This document shows, piece after piece, positions 9,821 to 19,266 of a stretch of 64,000 bases of DNA. The stretch is taken from positions 124,001 through 188,000 of the forward strand of contig NZ_CANNCF010000003.1 of the NCBI RefSeq assembly GCF_947503045.1, in the 5' to 3' direction. The first letter of the stretch is position 1, and every line of letters begins with the position of its first letter. The translations under genes were made by a program, and so were the position numbers. The stretch is from an uncultured Tateyamaria sp. GTDB taxonomy: Bacteria > Pseudomonadota > Alphaproteobacteria > Rhodobacterales > Rhodobacteraceae. The notes under the pieces are model-generated. The model was not told where the DNA came from and did not search any database. It saw only the letters and a list, made by a program, of their open reading frames with translations.

Positions 9821-11584
9821 ATGGCCCCGGACGCGCGCATGCAGACCAGCAAGAACAGTTTCGGCCAGCGCCTCGGCAAGCTGGTCGCGCAGATCTATCC
9901 GGATCTCGATTCCGACATCCTATCGAGCAAGATTGTCGATGCGTTCTGGCCCGAAGGCACGCGCCCGCGCAAACGGGGCCGTCAGCCCAGCAACAACCTG
10001 TGGACGGAACGCGATGCGCTCTTAATCACCTATGGCAATTCAATCCTCGATGGCGTGCACAAACCGCTGGATTTGCTGCATGATTTCCTGCTGCGCCGGA
10101 TGAAGGGGGTGGTGAACGGGGTGCATATCCTGCCGTTCTTTCCCTTTACCTCGGATGACGGCTTTGCCGTGTCCGATTTTCGCAGCGTGAACCCACAGTT
10201 GGGCGACTGGGCGGATATCAACCGGATCGCGAATGAGTTTCATCTGATGTCCGATCTGGTGCTGAACCATGTCAGCAGCCAGGGCGCGTGGTTCAACGCC
10301 TATCGGCAGGGGCAGGCGCCCTATGACCGCTTCTTTTTCGAGGCCTCTCCTACGGACGATCTCGACATGGTGGTGCGCCCGCGCACGACGCCCTTGCTGC
10401 AAAAGGTCGAGACCGCAAACGGGCCGCGCCATGTCTGGTGCACGTTCAGCCACGACCAGATTGATCTCGATTTCCGCAATCCCGAAGTGCTGCTGGAATT
10501 CCTGCGCATCATCCGCCTGCATGTGGACAACGGGGTGCAGATCATCCGCCTCGATGCGGTGGCATTCTTGTGGAAAGAGGTCGGCTCGCCCTCGATCCAT
10601 CTGCCCCAGACCCATGCGGTGGTGAAACTGATGCGGCTGCTGTGCGATTACGCCGCCGAGACGGTCATTCTGCTCACCGAAACCAATGTGCCCAAGGCCG
10701 AGAACCTGAGCTATTTCGGGCGACGGGATGAGGCGCATGCGATCTACAACTTTCCCCTGCCCCCGCTGATCCTGCATGCGATGATGTCAGGCTCGGCCAG
10801 TTATTTGCGGCGCTGGCAAAAGGGCATGCCACCTGCGCAGCTGGGCTGTGCCTACCTCAACTTTACCGCCAGCCATGACGGTATCGGCATGCGCCCCGCC
10901 GAAGGGATTTTGCCCGCGGAAGAGCAGGACAAGATGATTGGCGTGATCCGCGATATCGGCGGCCTCGTGTCCATGCGCGCCCTGCCCGGCGGCGGCGAGG
11001 CGCCGTATGAGATCAACACAACCTTTTTCGAGGCGACGGGGCGGACGTTCGCCGGGGCGGATGACCATCACTTTGAGCGCTTCATCTGCTCGCAGACCAT
11101 CGTGATGTCGCTCGAAGGCATCCCGGCCTTTTACATCCATTCGATGCTGGCCACCCCCAACGATCACGAACAGGTCGAGCGGCGCGGCATGAACCGCGCG
11201 ATCAACCGACACAACTGGCACTACCCGACGCTGAACGCGCTGCTCGATGATTCCAGCAGCATTCATGCGCGCGTGCTGGCCGCCCTGTCCGAGCGGTTGC
11301 GGATCCGCGCAGCACAACCCGCCTTTCACCCCAATGCGACGCAATTCACCATGTCCCTGCGCGATGATGTGTTCGGCGTCTGGCGGCAAAGCCTTGATCG
11401 GCACCAGTCGATCTTTGCCCTGCACAATGTAAGCGGCGAGACGGTGGAGATGGCACGCGAGTCGATCAACCTGATTGATGATGAGGACTGGTTCGACCTG
11501 CTGAGCGGTGAGGCGATCACGGCGGATGATGACAGCATCACGCTCGCGCCCTATCAGTGCCGCTGGATCACCAACCGGGTGTGA
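9821..11584 (+). CDS. Glucosylglycerate phosphorylase (GH13_18, YcjM-like)
   Basis: Cytoplasmic GH13 subfamily 18 phosphorylase, which splits alpha-glucosides with phosphate to give glucose 1-phosphate. Counting from an upstream TTG at 9773, the catalytic Asp is 261 (IIRLDAVAF), Glu 303 (LLTETNVP) and the third acid Asp 369 (TASHDGIG). FTSDDGFAV, FSHDQIDL and WKEVGSPSIHL resemble Escherichia coli YcjM, a glucosylglycerate phosphorylase, more than sucrose phosphorylases. Genes for glucosylglycerate synthesis lie at 29119-31144, which supports that specificity. The start is uncertain: TTG 9773, ATG 9821 (used here) or ATG 9839, the last closest to YcjM in length. A sucrose phosphorylase is the main alternative. 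Confidence 0.88.
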   Translation: MAPDARMQTSKNSFGQRLGKLVAQIYPDLDSDILSSKIVDAFWPEGTRPRKRGRQPSNNLWTERDALLITYGNSILDGVHKPLDLLHDFLLRRMKGVVNGVHILPFFPFTSDDGFAVSDFRSVNPQLGDWADINRIANEFHLMSDLVLNHVSSQGAWFNAYRQGQAPYDRFFFEASPTDDLDMVVRPRTTPLLQKVETANGPRHVWCTFSHDQIDLDFRNPEVLLEFLRIIRLHVDNGVQIIRLDAVAFLWKEVGSPSIHLPQTHAVVKLMRLLCDYAAETVILLTETNVPKAENLSYFGRRDEAHAIYNFPLPPLILHAMMSGSASYLRRWQKGMPPAQLGCAYLNFTASHDGIGMRPAEGILPAEEQDKMIGVIRDIGGLVSMRALPGGGEAPYEINTTFFEATGRTFAGADDHHFERFICSQTIVMSLEGIPAFYIHSMLATPNDHEQVERRGMNRAINRHNWHYPTLNALLDDSSSIHARVLAALSERLRIRAAQPAFHPNATQFTMSLRDDVFGVWRQSLDRHQSIFALHNVSGETVEMARESINLIDDEDWFDLLSGEAITADDDSITLAPYQCRWITNRV

Positions 11585-11599
11585 AACGTATTGGTATCG

Positions 11600-11835
11600 C
11601 GGAAAGCCGTGTTGGTCAGCTTTGAGCCCATTGTTGCGGTCCAGCGCGGAGTCATTGCCAGTCCGCGGGGTGGCGAAGCAACGCCCATTCCCGGGCGGTT
11701 TATGGATCAAGAATATCGCGCCGCTGCCATGTCAAAGCAAGTTTCACCAAATCGCCAGCCCGGTCGGGCGGACTGGCGATGGATCGGCGCTTCGCTTGAC
11801 TCCGATCCGGGTGCTGAGAGGACAAGTTGCAAATG
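11600..11835 (+). repeat. Dispersed non-coding repeat, copy at 11.7 kb (degenerate)
   Basis: The 346 bases between the phosphorylase stop and the next gene hold no supported ORF. They resemble two other intergenic stretches (28765-29066 and 51238-51530). Shared landmarks in order are a CGGGGTGGCGA-like block (about 11668), GGATCAAGAATATCGC (11704, shared with 16085) and a hairpin at 11751-11780 with an eight-base stem (ATCGCCAG/CTGGCGAT). The hairpin is followed by CGGCGC..CGCTTGACTCCG. It lies in the same orientation as the copy at 28.8 kb. Confidence 0.65.
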
Positions 11836-11930
11836 GCGGCTTCGAGCCCATAGTTACCAATGCTCCGTGTCAAACTACGAAGGTCGTTTGGCGCCAAGAA
11901 ATCGAGTATTCTCTGAGGCCAGAGGAAAAT

Positions 11931-12323
11931 GTGAGGATTGACGAAGTGCCGATAGAACCTTTTCTTGACTGCCGGGACGTCGCTGTTTCTGTTGAATTCT
12001 ACACGAGAGTTCTCGATTTTGATTTGGTGGTTGCCCCCGACCCTGACCCGCAGCAATTCGATTCAAGATATGCCGCGGTTTCGCGAGAGGGCGACATGCT
12101 CCATTTGAGCAGCCATAGAAGAGAAAACGGAGCTTTTGGTGCCTCCGTTTATGTCAGGGTGGATAATGTAGATGAGGTTTGCGAGCGCTTCATCAAAAAC
12201 GGGATACGCCTTTCCGTACCAGACGGCGGCAAGACGCCAGTAAATCAGACCTGGGGAATGCGCGAAATTGGCTTCAGAGATCCGGACGGCAACAAACTGA
12301 CCTTCGGTCAAACTATATCATGA
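11931..12323 (+). CDS. VOC-family (glyoxalase/bleomycin-resistance fold) protein
   Basis: About 130 residues. One vicinal-oxygen-chelate unit: IEPFLDCRDVAVSVEFYTRV at the start, a central YVRVDNVDEVCERF, and the closing signature REIGFRDPDGNKLTFGQ with the usual metal-ligand or structural acid region. The gene is less GC-rich than its neighbours. I use the GTG at 11931, which has AGAGGA six bases upstream; the frame is open to 11508 but that part crosses the repeat. Such proteins act as glyoxalases, dioxygenases or drug-binding proteins; the substrate is unknown. Confidence 0.8.
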   Translation: MRIDEVPIEPFLDCRDVAVSVEFYTRVLDFDLVVAPDPDPQQFDSRYAAVSREGDMLHLSSHRRENGAFGASVYVRVDNVDEVCERFIKNGIRLSVPDGGKTPVNQTWGMREIGFRDPDGNKLTFGQTIS

Positions 12324-12411
12324 TCAAAAGCCGCAAACTCAAAGACGCGAACGGCAGCAAAGTCCCGCATTGCCGGTTTCCAAAGCGACTTCAACCCCGC
12401 GTCCCGAACCT

Positions 12412-13782
12412 CTAAACCAACCGCCCCCACAAATCATATTCCCCGGCCTCGTCCACCTCGACCGTCACGATGTCGCCCGCCTTCAACGCCTCAAACCCCT
12501 CATCAATGAACAGGTTGCCGTCGATTTCGGGGGCATCAGCCTTGGTGCGGCAGGTGGCGGCTTCTTCGTCGACCTCGTCCACGATCACTTGTAGAGTCTG
12601 ACCGACTTTGGCCGCCAGCTTGGTCTCGGAAATGGCTTGGGCCTTTTCCATAAAGCGATCCCAGCGGTCCTGTTTGACCTCCGGAGCAACATGATCGGGC
12701 AGGGCGTTTGAACGTGCGCCTTCGACGTTTTCGTACTGAAAGCATCCCACACGATCCAGTTGCGCCTCGTCCAGCCAGTCGAGCAGGGTCTGGAACTCGG
12801 CCTCGGTCTCGCCCGGATAACCAACAATAAAAGTCGAGCGCAGGGTGATCTCGGGGCAGATCGACCGCCACTCGGCGATGCGGTCCAGCGTGCGTTCGGC
12901 CGCTGCGGGACGGGCCATGCGGCGCAGCGTGTCGGTGTGGGCATGTTGGAAGGGAATATCGAGATAGGGCAAGACCAGCCCTTCGGCCATCAACGGAATG
13001 AGCTCGCGCACATGTGGATACGGGTAGACATAGTGCAGGCGCACCCAGGCCCCGAGCGATCCCAGATCGCGGGCCAAATCGGTGATATGGGCGCGGTGGC
13101 CATGGGCGTCGGCGTGTTTGATATCAACACCGTAGGCCGAGGTGTCCTGGCTGATCACCAGCAACTCGCGCACACCAGCCTCGACCAGTTTTTCCGCTTC
13201 GCGCACAACCGCATGGGCCGGGCGAGAGGCGAGGCGTCCGCGCATGTCCGGAATGATGCAGAACTTGCACTTGTGATTGCAGCCCTCTGAAATCTTGAGG
13301 TAACTGAAATGGCGCGGGGTCAGGCTGACACCGCGGGCAGGCAGCAGATCGACAAACGGGTCTGGATCAGGCGGCACGGCGCTGTGGACGGCATCCAGCA
13401 CTTGTTCGTATTGGTGCGGGCCGGTCACGGCGAGGACCTTGGGATGCGCGCCGGTGATATAGTCAGGCTCGGCGCCGAGACAGCCCGTCACAATCACGCG
13501 ACCATTTTCGACCAGCGCCTCGCCGATGGCTTCTAGGCTTTCGGCCTTGGCGCTGTCGAGAAAGCCGCAGGTGTTCACGATGACCGCATCCGCCCCGGAG
13601 TAATCGGGCGAGATGCCGTAGCCCTCGGCGCGCAGGCGCGTCAGGATGCGTTCGCTGTCCACCAGCGCCTTGGGGCAGCCAAGGCTGACCATGCCGATGG
13701 TCGGCTGGCCGGGGCGGCGGTTGGGATCCATCCGCGCGCGCGGCGCGAGGTCGGGGCGAAGGTCTGGCGGATTTGTGCTCAT
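12412..13782 (-). CDS. rimO: Ribosomal protein S12 methylthiotransferase RimO
   Basis: Radical-SAM enzyme that adds a methylthio group to the conserved aspartate of ribosomal protein S12. 456 residues. The N-terminal UPF0004 domain carries its three cluster cysteines ([23 protein letters not shown]). The radical-SAM cluster is CNHKCKFC (C-x3-C-x2-C) near 155-165, after SYLKISEG. The C-terminus is a TRAM domain ending EYDLWGRLV. The ATG at 13782 follows a GAGGCGGGG ribosome site; a second in-frame ATG at 13794 has none. Confidence 0.96.
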   Translation of the reverse strand: MSTNPPDLRPDLAPRARMDPNRRPGQPTIGMVSLGCPKALVDSERILTRLRAEGYGISPDYSGADAVIVNTCGFLDSAKAESLEAIGEALVENGRVIVTGCLGAEPDYITGAHPKVLAVTGPHQYEQVLDAVHSAVPPDPDPFVDLLPARGVSLTPRHFSYLKISEGCNHKCKFCIIPDMRGRLASRPAHAVVREAEKLVEAGVRELLVISQDTSAYGVDIKHADAHGHRAHITDLARDLGSLGAWVRLHYVYPYPHVRELIPLMAEGLVLPYLDIPFQHAHTDTLRRMARPAAAERTLDRIAEWRSICPEITLRSTFIVGYPGETEAEFQTLLDWLDEAQLDRVGCFQYENVEGARSNALPDHVAPEVKQDRWDRFMEKAQAISETKLAAKVGQTLQVIVDEVDEEAATCRTKADAPEIDGNLFIDEGFEALKAGDIVTVEVDEAGEYDLWGRLV

Positions 13783-13884
13783 ACCCCGCCTCATATGCGA
13801 TCACATCTGCGGCGAAAAGGGTTGGGGTGCGCGCCTGCCCTGCGCTAGGCTGATGTCAACACGTCATCAGAACGGAGCAGGCCC

Positions 13885-15831
13885 ATGAAATGGATTGCGC
13901 GGATCATCGGATTCTTCCTTGTCCTCATCCTTGCGGCGGCGGTGTCGCTGTTCTTTCTGCCTGCGGACCGGATCGCGCGACTGGCGGCGGACCAGATGCG
14001 TAACGCGACGGGCCGCGATGTCAGCATCACAGGCGATGTGTCGATGACGCTGTGGCCGGTGCTGGGGGTCAGCGTTGGCGGGCTTGAGGTTGGCAATGCG
14101 GACTGGTCCGAGCAGGGGCCGATGCTTACGGCAGAGAATGCGGCCATCGGGGTGGACGCAATGGCGCTGCTGCGTCGCGAAATCCGGATCACGAATATCG
14201 AGGCGACACGGCCGACCATCCGTCTGGAAAGCCGCAAGGACGGGCGGGCCAGCTGGATATTCACCGATGCCAGCGGCGAGGCGCAGATCGAGACCGAGGT
14301 GGCACCCGCCACCCGCACTCCGCAATCGGTGTGGATCGAAAAGCTGACGGTGACGGATGCCACGCTGGTCTATGACGCGGAAGGGGCGGATCTTGTGTCC
14401 TATTCCGGCGTTGATCTGGCGCTCGACTGGCCCGAACGGCCGGGCGCGGCGGAGGTTGTGGCGCGCCTCAGCCCTGCCGGGACGGATGTGGACGTCAACG
14501 CCACGATCGGCGGCTTTGCCGGGTTTATCACCGGGCAGGTCCAGACCATTGGGGCCACGATCACCGCCGCACGCGGCACGCTCGTGCTGGATGGGCGCGG
14601 CAGCACGACCGGAGACGTCGCCGGGCGGCTGACACTGGACATCCCGGACACCGATGCCTTTCTGGCGGCCCTCGCACTGCCTGCGCCGGGACTGCCCGAG
14701 GGGCTGGGGCAATCGGTTGATCTGAGCACTGATCTTACGCTGACTGCGGACCGGCGCCTGTCTTTGCGCGATCTCAAGGTTGATCTGGGGGGCAATGCGC
14801 TGACCGGCGCTGCGGATATTGAACTGAACGGCAAGCCGCAGATCAACGCGCAGCTGAATGCAGGCGCTCTTGATCTGAAAGGGGCCACAGGTGGCGAAAG
14901 CGGCGGTGGCGGCGGCGGCCGCGCGCCTGCTTCGGCGGGCAGTGGCTGGCCCACGGACCGGATCGACGCCAGCGGCCTTGCCGGCTTTGACGGGCAGATC
15001 GCGCTCACGGCCAGTTCGATTGATTTGGGCCAGTTCAAGCTTGGTGAGACCCGCACGCTTTTGCGTAATGACAACAGCCGTATGGTCTTCGAGCTGCGCA
15101 GGGTGGCGGCCTATAACGGCACCCTCACGGGCGAGTTCGTGATGAACAACCGCTCCGGCCTATCGGTGGGGGGCAAACTCTTTGCCACCGCCATCGACAT
15201 GCAGGCAGTGCTGCGCGATGCGGCGGGGATCGAGCGGCTGACGGGTGCTGCCAATGCCGAGATGTCCTTTCTCGGGGTGGGGCAGAGTGTGGATGCGATC
15301 ATGAAATCCCTGTCCGGCAAGGGCGCGATCAGCTTTGGGCAAGGCACCATTCTGGGGATCGATCTGGACCGGCTGATGCGTTCGGGCGCGGTCGGGGGCG
15401 GGACAACCGTCTTTGACAGCCTTGGGGCCACATGGACCATCGACAAGGGCGTGATGCGCAACAATGACCTGCTGCTGAAACTGTCCAATTACGAGGCGCG
15501 TGGGGCGGGACAGGTTGGGCTGGGACAGCAAACCATCGACTACACCTTCACGCCCGTTGCCCTGCGCGCCAACGAGGGCAACGGCATCGCGATCCCTGTG
15601 CGCCTCGTGGGGCCGTGGTCTGATGTCAGCATCCGGCCCGACCTTGAGGCGGCAATCGATCTGAACCTGTCCGAGGAAAAAGAGCGGATCAAGCTGCAGG
15701 CCAAGAACGCGCTGCGTGCCAAGGCCGCCGAAGAGCTGAACGTGATCGATGAAGGGCAGGACCTCAAGGAGGCCGCCAAAGACAAGCTGGAAAACGAAGT
15801 GAAACGGGGCCTACTCAAGCTGTTTGACTGA
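13885..15831 (+). CDS. AsmA-family envelope protein
   Basis: 648-residue protein of the AsmA/TamB-like group, anchored in the inner membrane by one N-terminal helix (about 4-28) with the rest in the periplasm. Family features are TGRDVSITGDVSMTLWPVLGV near 42-62, the repeated beta-rich segments, and the C-terminal AsmA block (GKGAISFGQGTILGIDLDRL near 480, then DYTFTPVAL). A glycine-rich linker lies near 335-350. Members influence outer-membrane lipid or protein assembly. It is divergent from rimO, with about 100 bases between them. Confidence 0.88.
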   Translation: MKWIARIIGFFLVLILAAAVSLFFLPADRIARLAADQMRNATGRDVSITGDVSMTLWPVLGVSVGGLEVGNADWSEQGPMLTAENAAIGVDAMALLRREIRITNIEATRPTIRLESRKDGRASWIFTDASGEAQIETEVAPATRTPQSVWIEKLTVTDATLVYDAEGADLVSYSGVDLALDWPERPGAAEVVARLSPAGTDVDVNATIGGFAGFITGQVQTIGATITAARGTLVLDGRGSTTGDVAGRLTLDIPDTDAFLAALALPAPGLPEGLGQSVDLSTDLTLTADRRLSLRDLKVDLGGNALTGAADIELNGKPQINAQLNAGALDLKGATGGESGGGGGGRAPASAGSGWPTDRIDASGLAGFDGQIALTASSIDLGQFKLGETRTLLRNDNSRMVFELRRVAAYNGTLTGEFVMNNRSGLSVGGKLFATAIDMQAVLRDAAGIERLTGAANAEMSFLGVGQSVDAIMKSLSGKGAISFGQGTILGIDLDRLMRSGAVGGGTTVFDSLGATWTIDKGVMRNNDLLLKLSNYEARGAGQVGLGQQTIDYTFTPVALRANEGNGIAIPVRLVGPWSDVSIRPDLEAAIDLNLSEEKERIKLQAKNALRAKAAEELNVIDEGQDLKEAAKDKLENEVKRGLLKLFD

Positions 15832-15974
15832 GGGCGTCACAGACGTGGGCGGGATAAGGCCTTGCGACGTGTCCCACGCTGGGACAGCATGTCGGCCTAG
15901 ACCTTTCAATGGCTTACTGAGGCGTATTTACCATTCGTTCAGAGCTTTCGCCCGAACACTGCGTGCTTGGTGAG

Positions 15975-16150
15975 CGCGTGGGGAGGGCGGTTTCGAACCC
16001 AAGGTGATATTCTGACCCTCGACACAAGCCGCGCATCGGTGGGCCGCGGGATGGCGATGGTACGCGCGTTCCGGGGCACTCTAGGGATCAAGAATATCGC
16101 TTCGCGCGCCTGTCAGACCAAGACCAACCACATCGCCGTGCCATTATATT
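15975..16150 (+). repeat. Dispersed non-coding repeat, truncated copy at 16.1 kb
   Basis: Shares with the copy at 11.7 kb the 16-mer GGATCAAGAATATCGC (16085-16100) and the following CCAAnnC..CA-ATCGCC pattern, and an upstream GCCGCGGGATGGCGA block. It stops at the first arm of the hairpin (CACATCGCC, about 16128-16136), so the hairpin itself is missing. An ATG-started frame of 61 codons crosses it, but I see no protein signature there. Confidence 0.55.
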
Positions 16151-16601
16151 GAAGGTATGCCAGTCTATCGTCGGCGCACCTTTGGTGCGACGGGCGGCTC
16201 AGCGAAATGCTACTGCGCGCGGCCTTGACTCCGCGCATGTGTCTGAGGTGATCTGCGGTGCTGGAAACGTCCGCGTGCCTTCTGCGCGGTTGGAGTGAAG
16301 GACGGCTTTGAGCCCTGAGCGGAAGTGGCCAGTTTTCGCTGCACGCGCTCGCAGCAGAAATGCTGCTTCATCGCTGCAAACGTCTGCGCCGCAGCGCAGC
16401 CAGAAGACCGGCCGTTCGTGCTTGTCCCAGCGAAATCCGAGCTAGCAACGACAGGAGTGCGGGCCGAATCGGACATCCACAGTTCATACTTGAACGTCTG
16501 GATTTCGCTAACGAGCGACAAAGGCGTTTGTCATGACCTCCGACAACTGCGCAACTATTTCAGCTCGGCCAGACGTGCTAGATCGCATCGCATGCATCTC
16601 C
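16151..16601. other. Gene-free stretch with repeat-like sequence between AsmA-like gene and methyltransferase
   Basis: With 15832-16150 this makes an 854-base gap with no gene. It contains a small hairpin (CGCACC-TTT-GGTGCG, near 16174-16188) and, from about 16296, a block beginning GGACGGCTTTGAGCCC. That phrase also occurs in variant form (GGTCAGCTTTGAGCCC) at 11614. I remember similar blocks in intergenic regions of Roseobacter-type genomes but cannot verify that here. Confidence 0.45.
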
Positions 16602-16638
16602 AAAAAGAAAAGCCCTCCGCCATAACATGGCGGAGGGC
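16602..16638 (-). terminator. Rho-independent terminator of the 16.7 kb methyltransferase
   Basis: A perfect 12-base-pair stem (GCCCTCCGCCAT/ATGGCGGAGGGC, arms 16612-16623 and 16627-16638) with a three-base loop. On the minus strand it is followed by TTTTCTTTTT. It lies 48 bases after the stop of the methyltransferase gene. Confidence 0.92.
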
Positions 16639-16685
16639 ATCCATAACTTCATTTGCGTTCCATGCCCGGTCTTCAGGGCGCGAGA

Positions 16686-17327
16686 CTAGGATACCTTCTT
16701 TGCAACCATAAAATAGCTAGATGCACCCATAAAAATTTCTTCAGTCTCGATAACCGGCAACCTTTCATCATCCATCAGTTCGTCCAAATCTGCACTCCTT
16801 AGTTGTCGAATGGGGACCGGGATAACCCCTACCTTTAACAACGCTCTGACCAGCAGAATTTGCAGTGAAACCAATGCTGACTTTTTGCCGCCCAAGCACG
16901 GTGTTACAGAAATAAACAACCCGCCAGGTTTCAGCAGTTCAACCGTTCTTTGCACGACACTTTCCGGATCAGGCACTGTGTGCAGCATGTTGAATGCTAA
17001 CACCACATCGAATGAACCATTCTCGAAATCTTCATCGAAGATGTCAGCTTGTTCGAAATCAACGTTGACGACGCCACCTGTTGCGGCCTTTCCCTTTGCA
17101 ATTTCGATCATCCCGGTTGAAATATCAATCGCGCGCACGCTCTTGACCAAGCCGGATATCTCGCAGGCCGTCGTGCCTGTTCCACATCCGTAGTCCAACA
17201 CAATGTCGGTATCCTTCAGATATCTTTTTGTGTTTTCGCGGCTGCGACTATGAATGAACTCAAATTTCTTTTCTGTGTTGTCATAGTTGCTAGCGGATTG
17301 ATCCCAAAACCTTTCCGATTTGCTCAT
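16686..17327 (-). CDS. Class I SAM-dependent methyltransferase (low-GC, probably acquired)
   Basis: 213 residues. Motif I is VLDYGCGTGTTAC (about 43-55), with the acidic end of strand 2 at RAIDIS (about 65-70), then QADIFD and NMLHTVPDPESVVQRTVELL followed by LKPGGLFIS. This is the UbiE/Methyltransf_11 pattern for small-molecule methylation. The substrate is unknown. Base composition is clearly more AT-rich than the core genes in the window, and the gene has its own strong terminator, suggesting a separately acquired cassette. Confidence 0.88.
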   Translation of the reverse strand: MSKSERFWDQSASNYDNTEKKFEFIHSRSRENTKRYLKDTDIVLDYGCGTGTTACEISGLVKSVRAIDISTGMIEIAKGKAATGGVVNVDFEQADIFDEDFENGSFDVVLAFNMLHTVPDPESVVQRTVELLKPGGLFISVTPCLGGKKSALVSLQILLVRALLKVGVIPVPIRQLRSADLDELMDDERLPVIETEEIFMGASSYFMVAKKVS

Positions 17328-17552
17328 TCTATCTTTCCTGTATTTTTAATGTGATCGCGCAGCGCTGCTATGAAGGTTTGGGAAAAGATGAAGATGTAGC
17401 ACCGCGATCGCCAGTCGGCTCGGTCCCTCGGGCAAAACCACAAATCGGTGTGGAATGCCGCCATTCGCCGATTCTGCGACATTGGCCTCTTCGGGTTCGA
17501 ACTGGATATCCGCAGCGTTCCAGCACGCCCGTTTCGCAGTCATGATTTTCAG

Positions 17553-17996
17553 CTACAGAAGCAGCATGCCGAAGCCAACGCTGATTGCGAGACAGAGGGG
17601 TGAGTAGTAGCGAACGTCAAGCGTCGCGAACGGCTCACCGCTCATAATTCGCCGCCAGACCGGGACGTATCCGGCAAGTCCCCGAACCGCGAAGGTCAAC
17701 GCTGCGAGCGCTACTGCGATCGGTAACAACCGCGCGCCCAATGCTCCTTCCAGTAGTGGCAGCACGATGAGTTCCTGATGGAAGATCGGCAGGATGCCCG
17801 CAACACACAAGGCTACGCCGACCATCGTCGTAGGACCCGGAGGAATTCTACCCTTCGCGCCTTCGATGCCCAGGACGATCCGAAGGAGTGAGTTTCGGTC
17901 CCGACCGGGCCAGAGGCCGCCGCCGGCCCAGTAGAAATGAAGACCGCCAAGGGCGGACAGTACGAGCAACAGGACGATGGCGATGGACGAATGCAC
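17553..17996 (-). CDS. DUF3995-type small integral membrane protein
   Basis: 147 residues with four hydrophobic segments (about 5-27, 57-77, 88-110, 128-147). The N-terminal helix followed by LGGLHFYWAGGGLWPG matches what I recall of DUF3995 proteins. No catalytic motif is visible. It is the last gene of a minus-strand group with DUF6326-, DUF2306- and methyltransferase-coding genes; the gap to the previous gene is 147 bases. Function unknown. Confidence 0.75.
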   Translation of the reverse strand: MHSSIAIVLLLVLSALGGLHFYWAGGGLWPGRDRNSLLRIVLGIEGAKGRIPPGPTTMVGVALCVAGILPIFHQELIVLPLLEGALGARLLPIAVALAALTFAVRGLAGYVPVWRRIMSGEPFATLDVRYYSPLCLAISVGFGMLLL

Positions 17997-18143
17997 GGAT
18001 GTCTCCTTCTTCCCGTGATGGGAGAACTGCGGTCATTCGGGACCTAAGTGAAAGTCGCGGTGGCTCCCTCACGGGGGTTCTACCGCTTCGCAAGTGGGCC
18101 ACCTAACGAAGCTAGGTGATATGCTGGCCTGCAATCGGCATAG

Positions 18144-18566
18144 CTATCGAGATCGAGCTGAAACGTCAGGCAACTGATCTTCTGACCACCACCATGCGAC
18201 GCGAGTGATGATGACCAGGGCAATCAGCTGGATGATCATGAAGAACAGGTTGTCGAGGTCCGGATCGAGGTTGCCCGCGATAATCATGGCCGCCGTGAGG
18301 AGGCTGGCACCGGCGTTGGTCCACCGGTTGATGTGTCGAGGAAGCACCAGGGCAAGGACAGCCATGAGGATGGGAATCTCGATCATTACACCGCCCAGAA
18401 GCATCAAGGCTTCGGTGATCTCGACCCCATCAATCACGCCTGACATCATTTGTTCCAGCATGCCTGGCCGGCCCAGTTCGTGAATGTCCCTGGCAAAGAA
18501 GTTCAGGACGACGAAGATCCAGAGCACCGTAAGGAGTACGCGTGGATCTCTTGTGGAGTTGTTCAT
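18144..18566 (-). CDS. DUF6326-type small integral membrane protein
   Basis: 140 residues with four hydrophobic segments (about 9-25, 53-76, 87-103, 106-124). The opening (DPRVLLTVLWIFVVLNFFARDIHELG) and the acidic GVIDGVEITEALML segment fit what I recall of DUF6326. It starts 34 bases downstream of the DUF2306 gene stop and is probably co-transcribed. Function unknown. Confidence 0.72.
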   Translation of the reverse strand: MNNSTRDPRVLLTVLWIFVVLNFFARDIHELGRPGMLEQMMSGVIDGVEITEALMLLGGVMIEIPILMAVLALVLPRHINRWTNAGASLLTAAMIIAGNLDPDLDNLFFMIIQLIALVIITRVAWWWSEDQLPDVSARSR

Positions 18567-18600
18567 CTCAAGTCCTTTCCTGAGTGTGTTCGATGGTAAG

Positions 18601-19266
18601 TCACTGCCGTCTTGGTGCAGCCGGCTGCGCCCTGGGCTTCGGCAAACGCCTAATCAGGACCTCGGCGACCGCCAGGTTGAAAACCCACGCTGACACCATG
18701 ATGGCGTCGCGCGCCGGCCCACTCGCCTCTGATCCGGCAAGGACGATCCAGACGATCCCAATCATAGTCTGCGTCGATGCGCCCTGCGCGATCGCGTAGG
18801 CGCGCAGCATCGAAGCGGCGTGCCGGAAGATATTGCGAGACCGGATCGCGATCACCGCCCACACGATCAGACCCATCATCAACGATCCAAGCCCGATCCT
18901 AACCCAGTAGAGGAGGTTTCCCTGAAGGCTGGTCGGGAATGTGTAGATGTGCGTCATCCACAAACCGGTCGCCGCCGACACAAATCCCGCGATGGCGACG
19001 ACGCGCCCGTTGATGCGATGGGATGCCGGGTTGTGGCGCCTGATGCTGGGCAGGAACTGAAGCGCTCCGGCGATGCAGAACACGAGACTGGTCAGGATAT
19101 GCAGCGTGATCGGGAGCGGATCGGCCAGAGCGCGCGGGTTCGGGGGCAAGATGGCCGGACCGCCGGTCAGTTCGAACATGCGTACCAGTCCACCAACGGT
19201 GGGTCCAAGCGAGTAGATCAGTATGAACGCCAGCAACGCCCATTCGGATCGGCGCAGAGACGTCAT
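18601..19266 (-). CDS. DUF2306 integral membrane protein
   Basis: 221 residues with about six hydrophobic segments and several conserved-looking histidines between helices (LHILTS, HRINGR, MTHIYTFP, FRHAASMLRAYAIA). This pattern is typical of DUF2306 proteins. Its ATG overlaps the stop of the upstream methyltransferase (ATGA), so the two are translationally coupled. The histidines could bind haem or metal, but this is only a guess from the pattern. Confidence 0.82.
   Translation of the reverse strand: MTSLRRSEWALLAFILIYSLGPTVGGLVRMFELTGGPAILPPNPRALADPLPITLHILTSLVFCIAGALQFLPSIRRHNPASHRINGRVVAIAGFVSAATGLWMTHIYTFPTSLQGNLLYWVRIGLGSLMMGLIVWAVIAIRSRNIFRHAASMLRAYAIAQGASTQTMIGIVWIVLAGSEASGPARDAIMVSAWVFNLAVAEVLIRRLPKPRAQPAAPRRQ

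Noticed and set aside
15967..16152. A 61-codon frame in the gap after the AsmA-like gene
   Set aside because: It runs through the truncated repeat copy and shows no conserved protein pattern.
17346..17543. A 65-codon minus-strand frame just after the DUF3995 gene
   Set aside because: Only nine bases from the DUF3995 stop and so tempting as an operon member, but it has no ribosome site I trust and no recognisable sequence.
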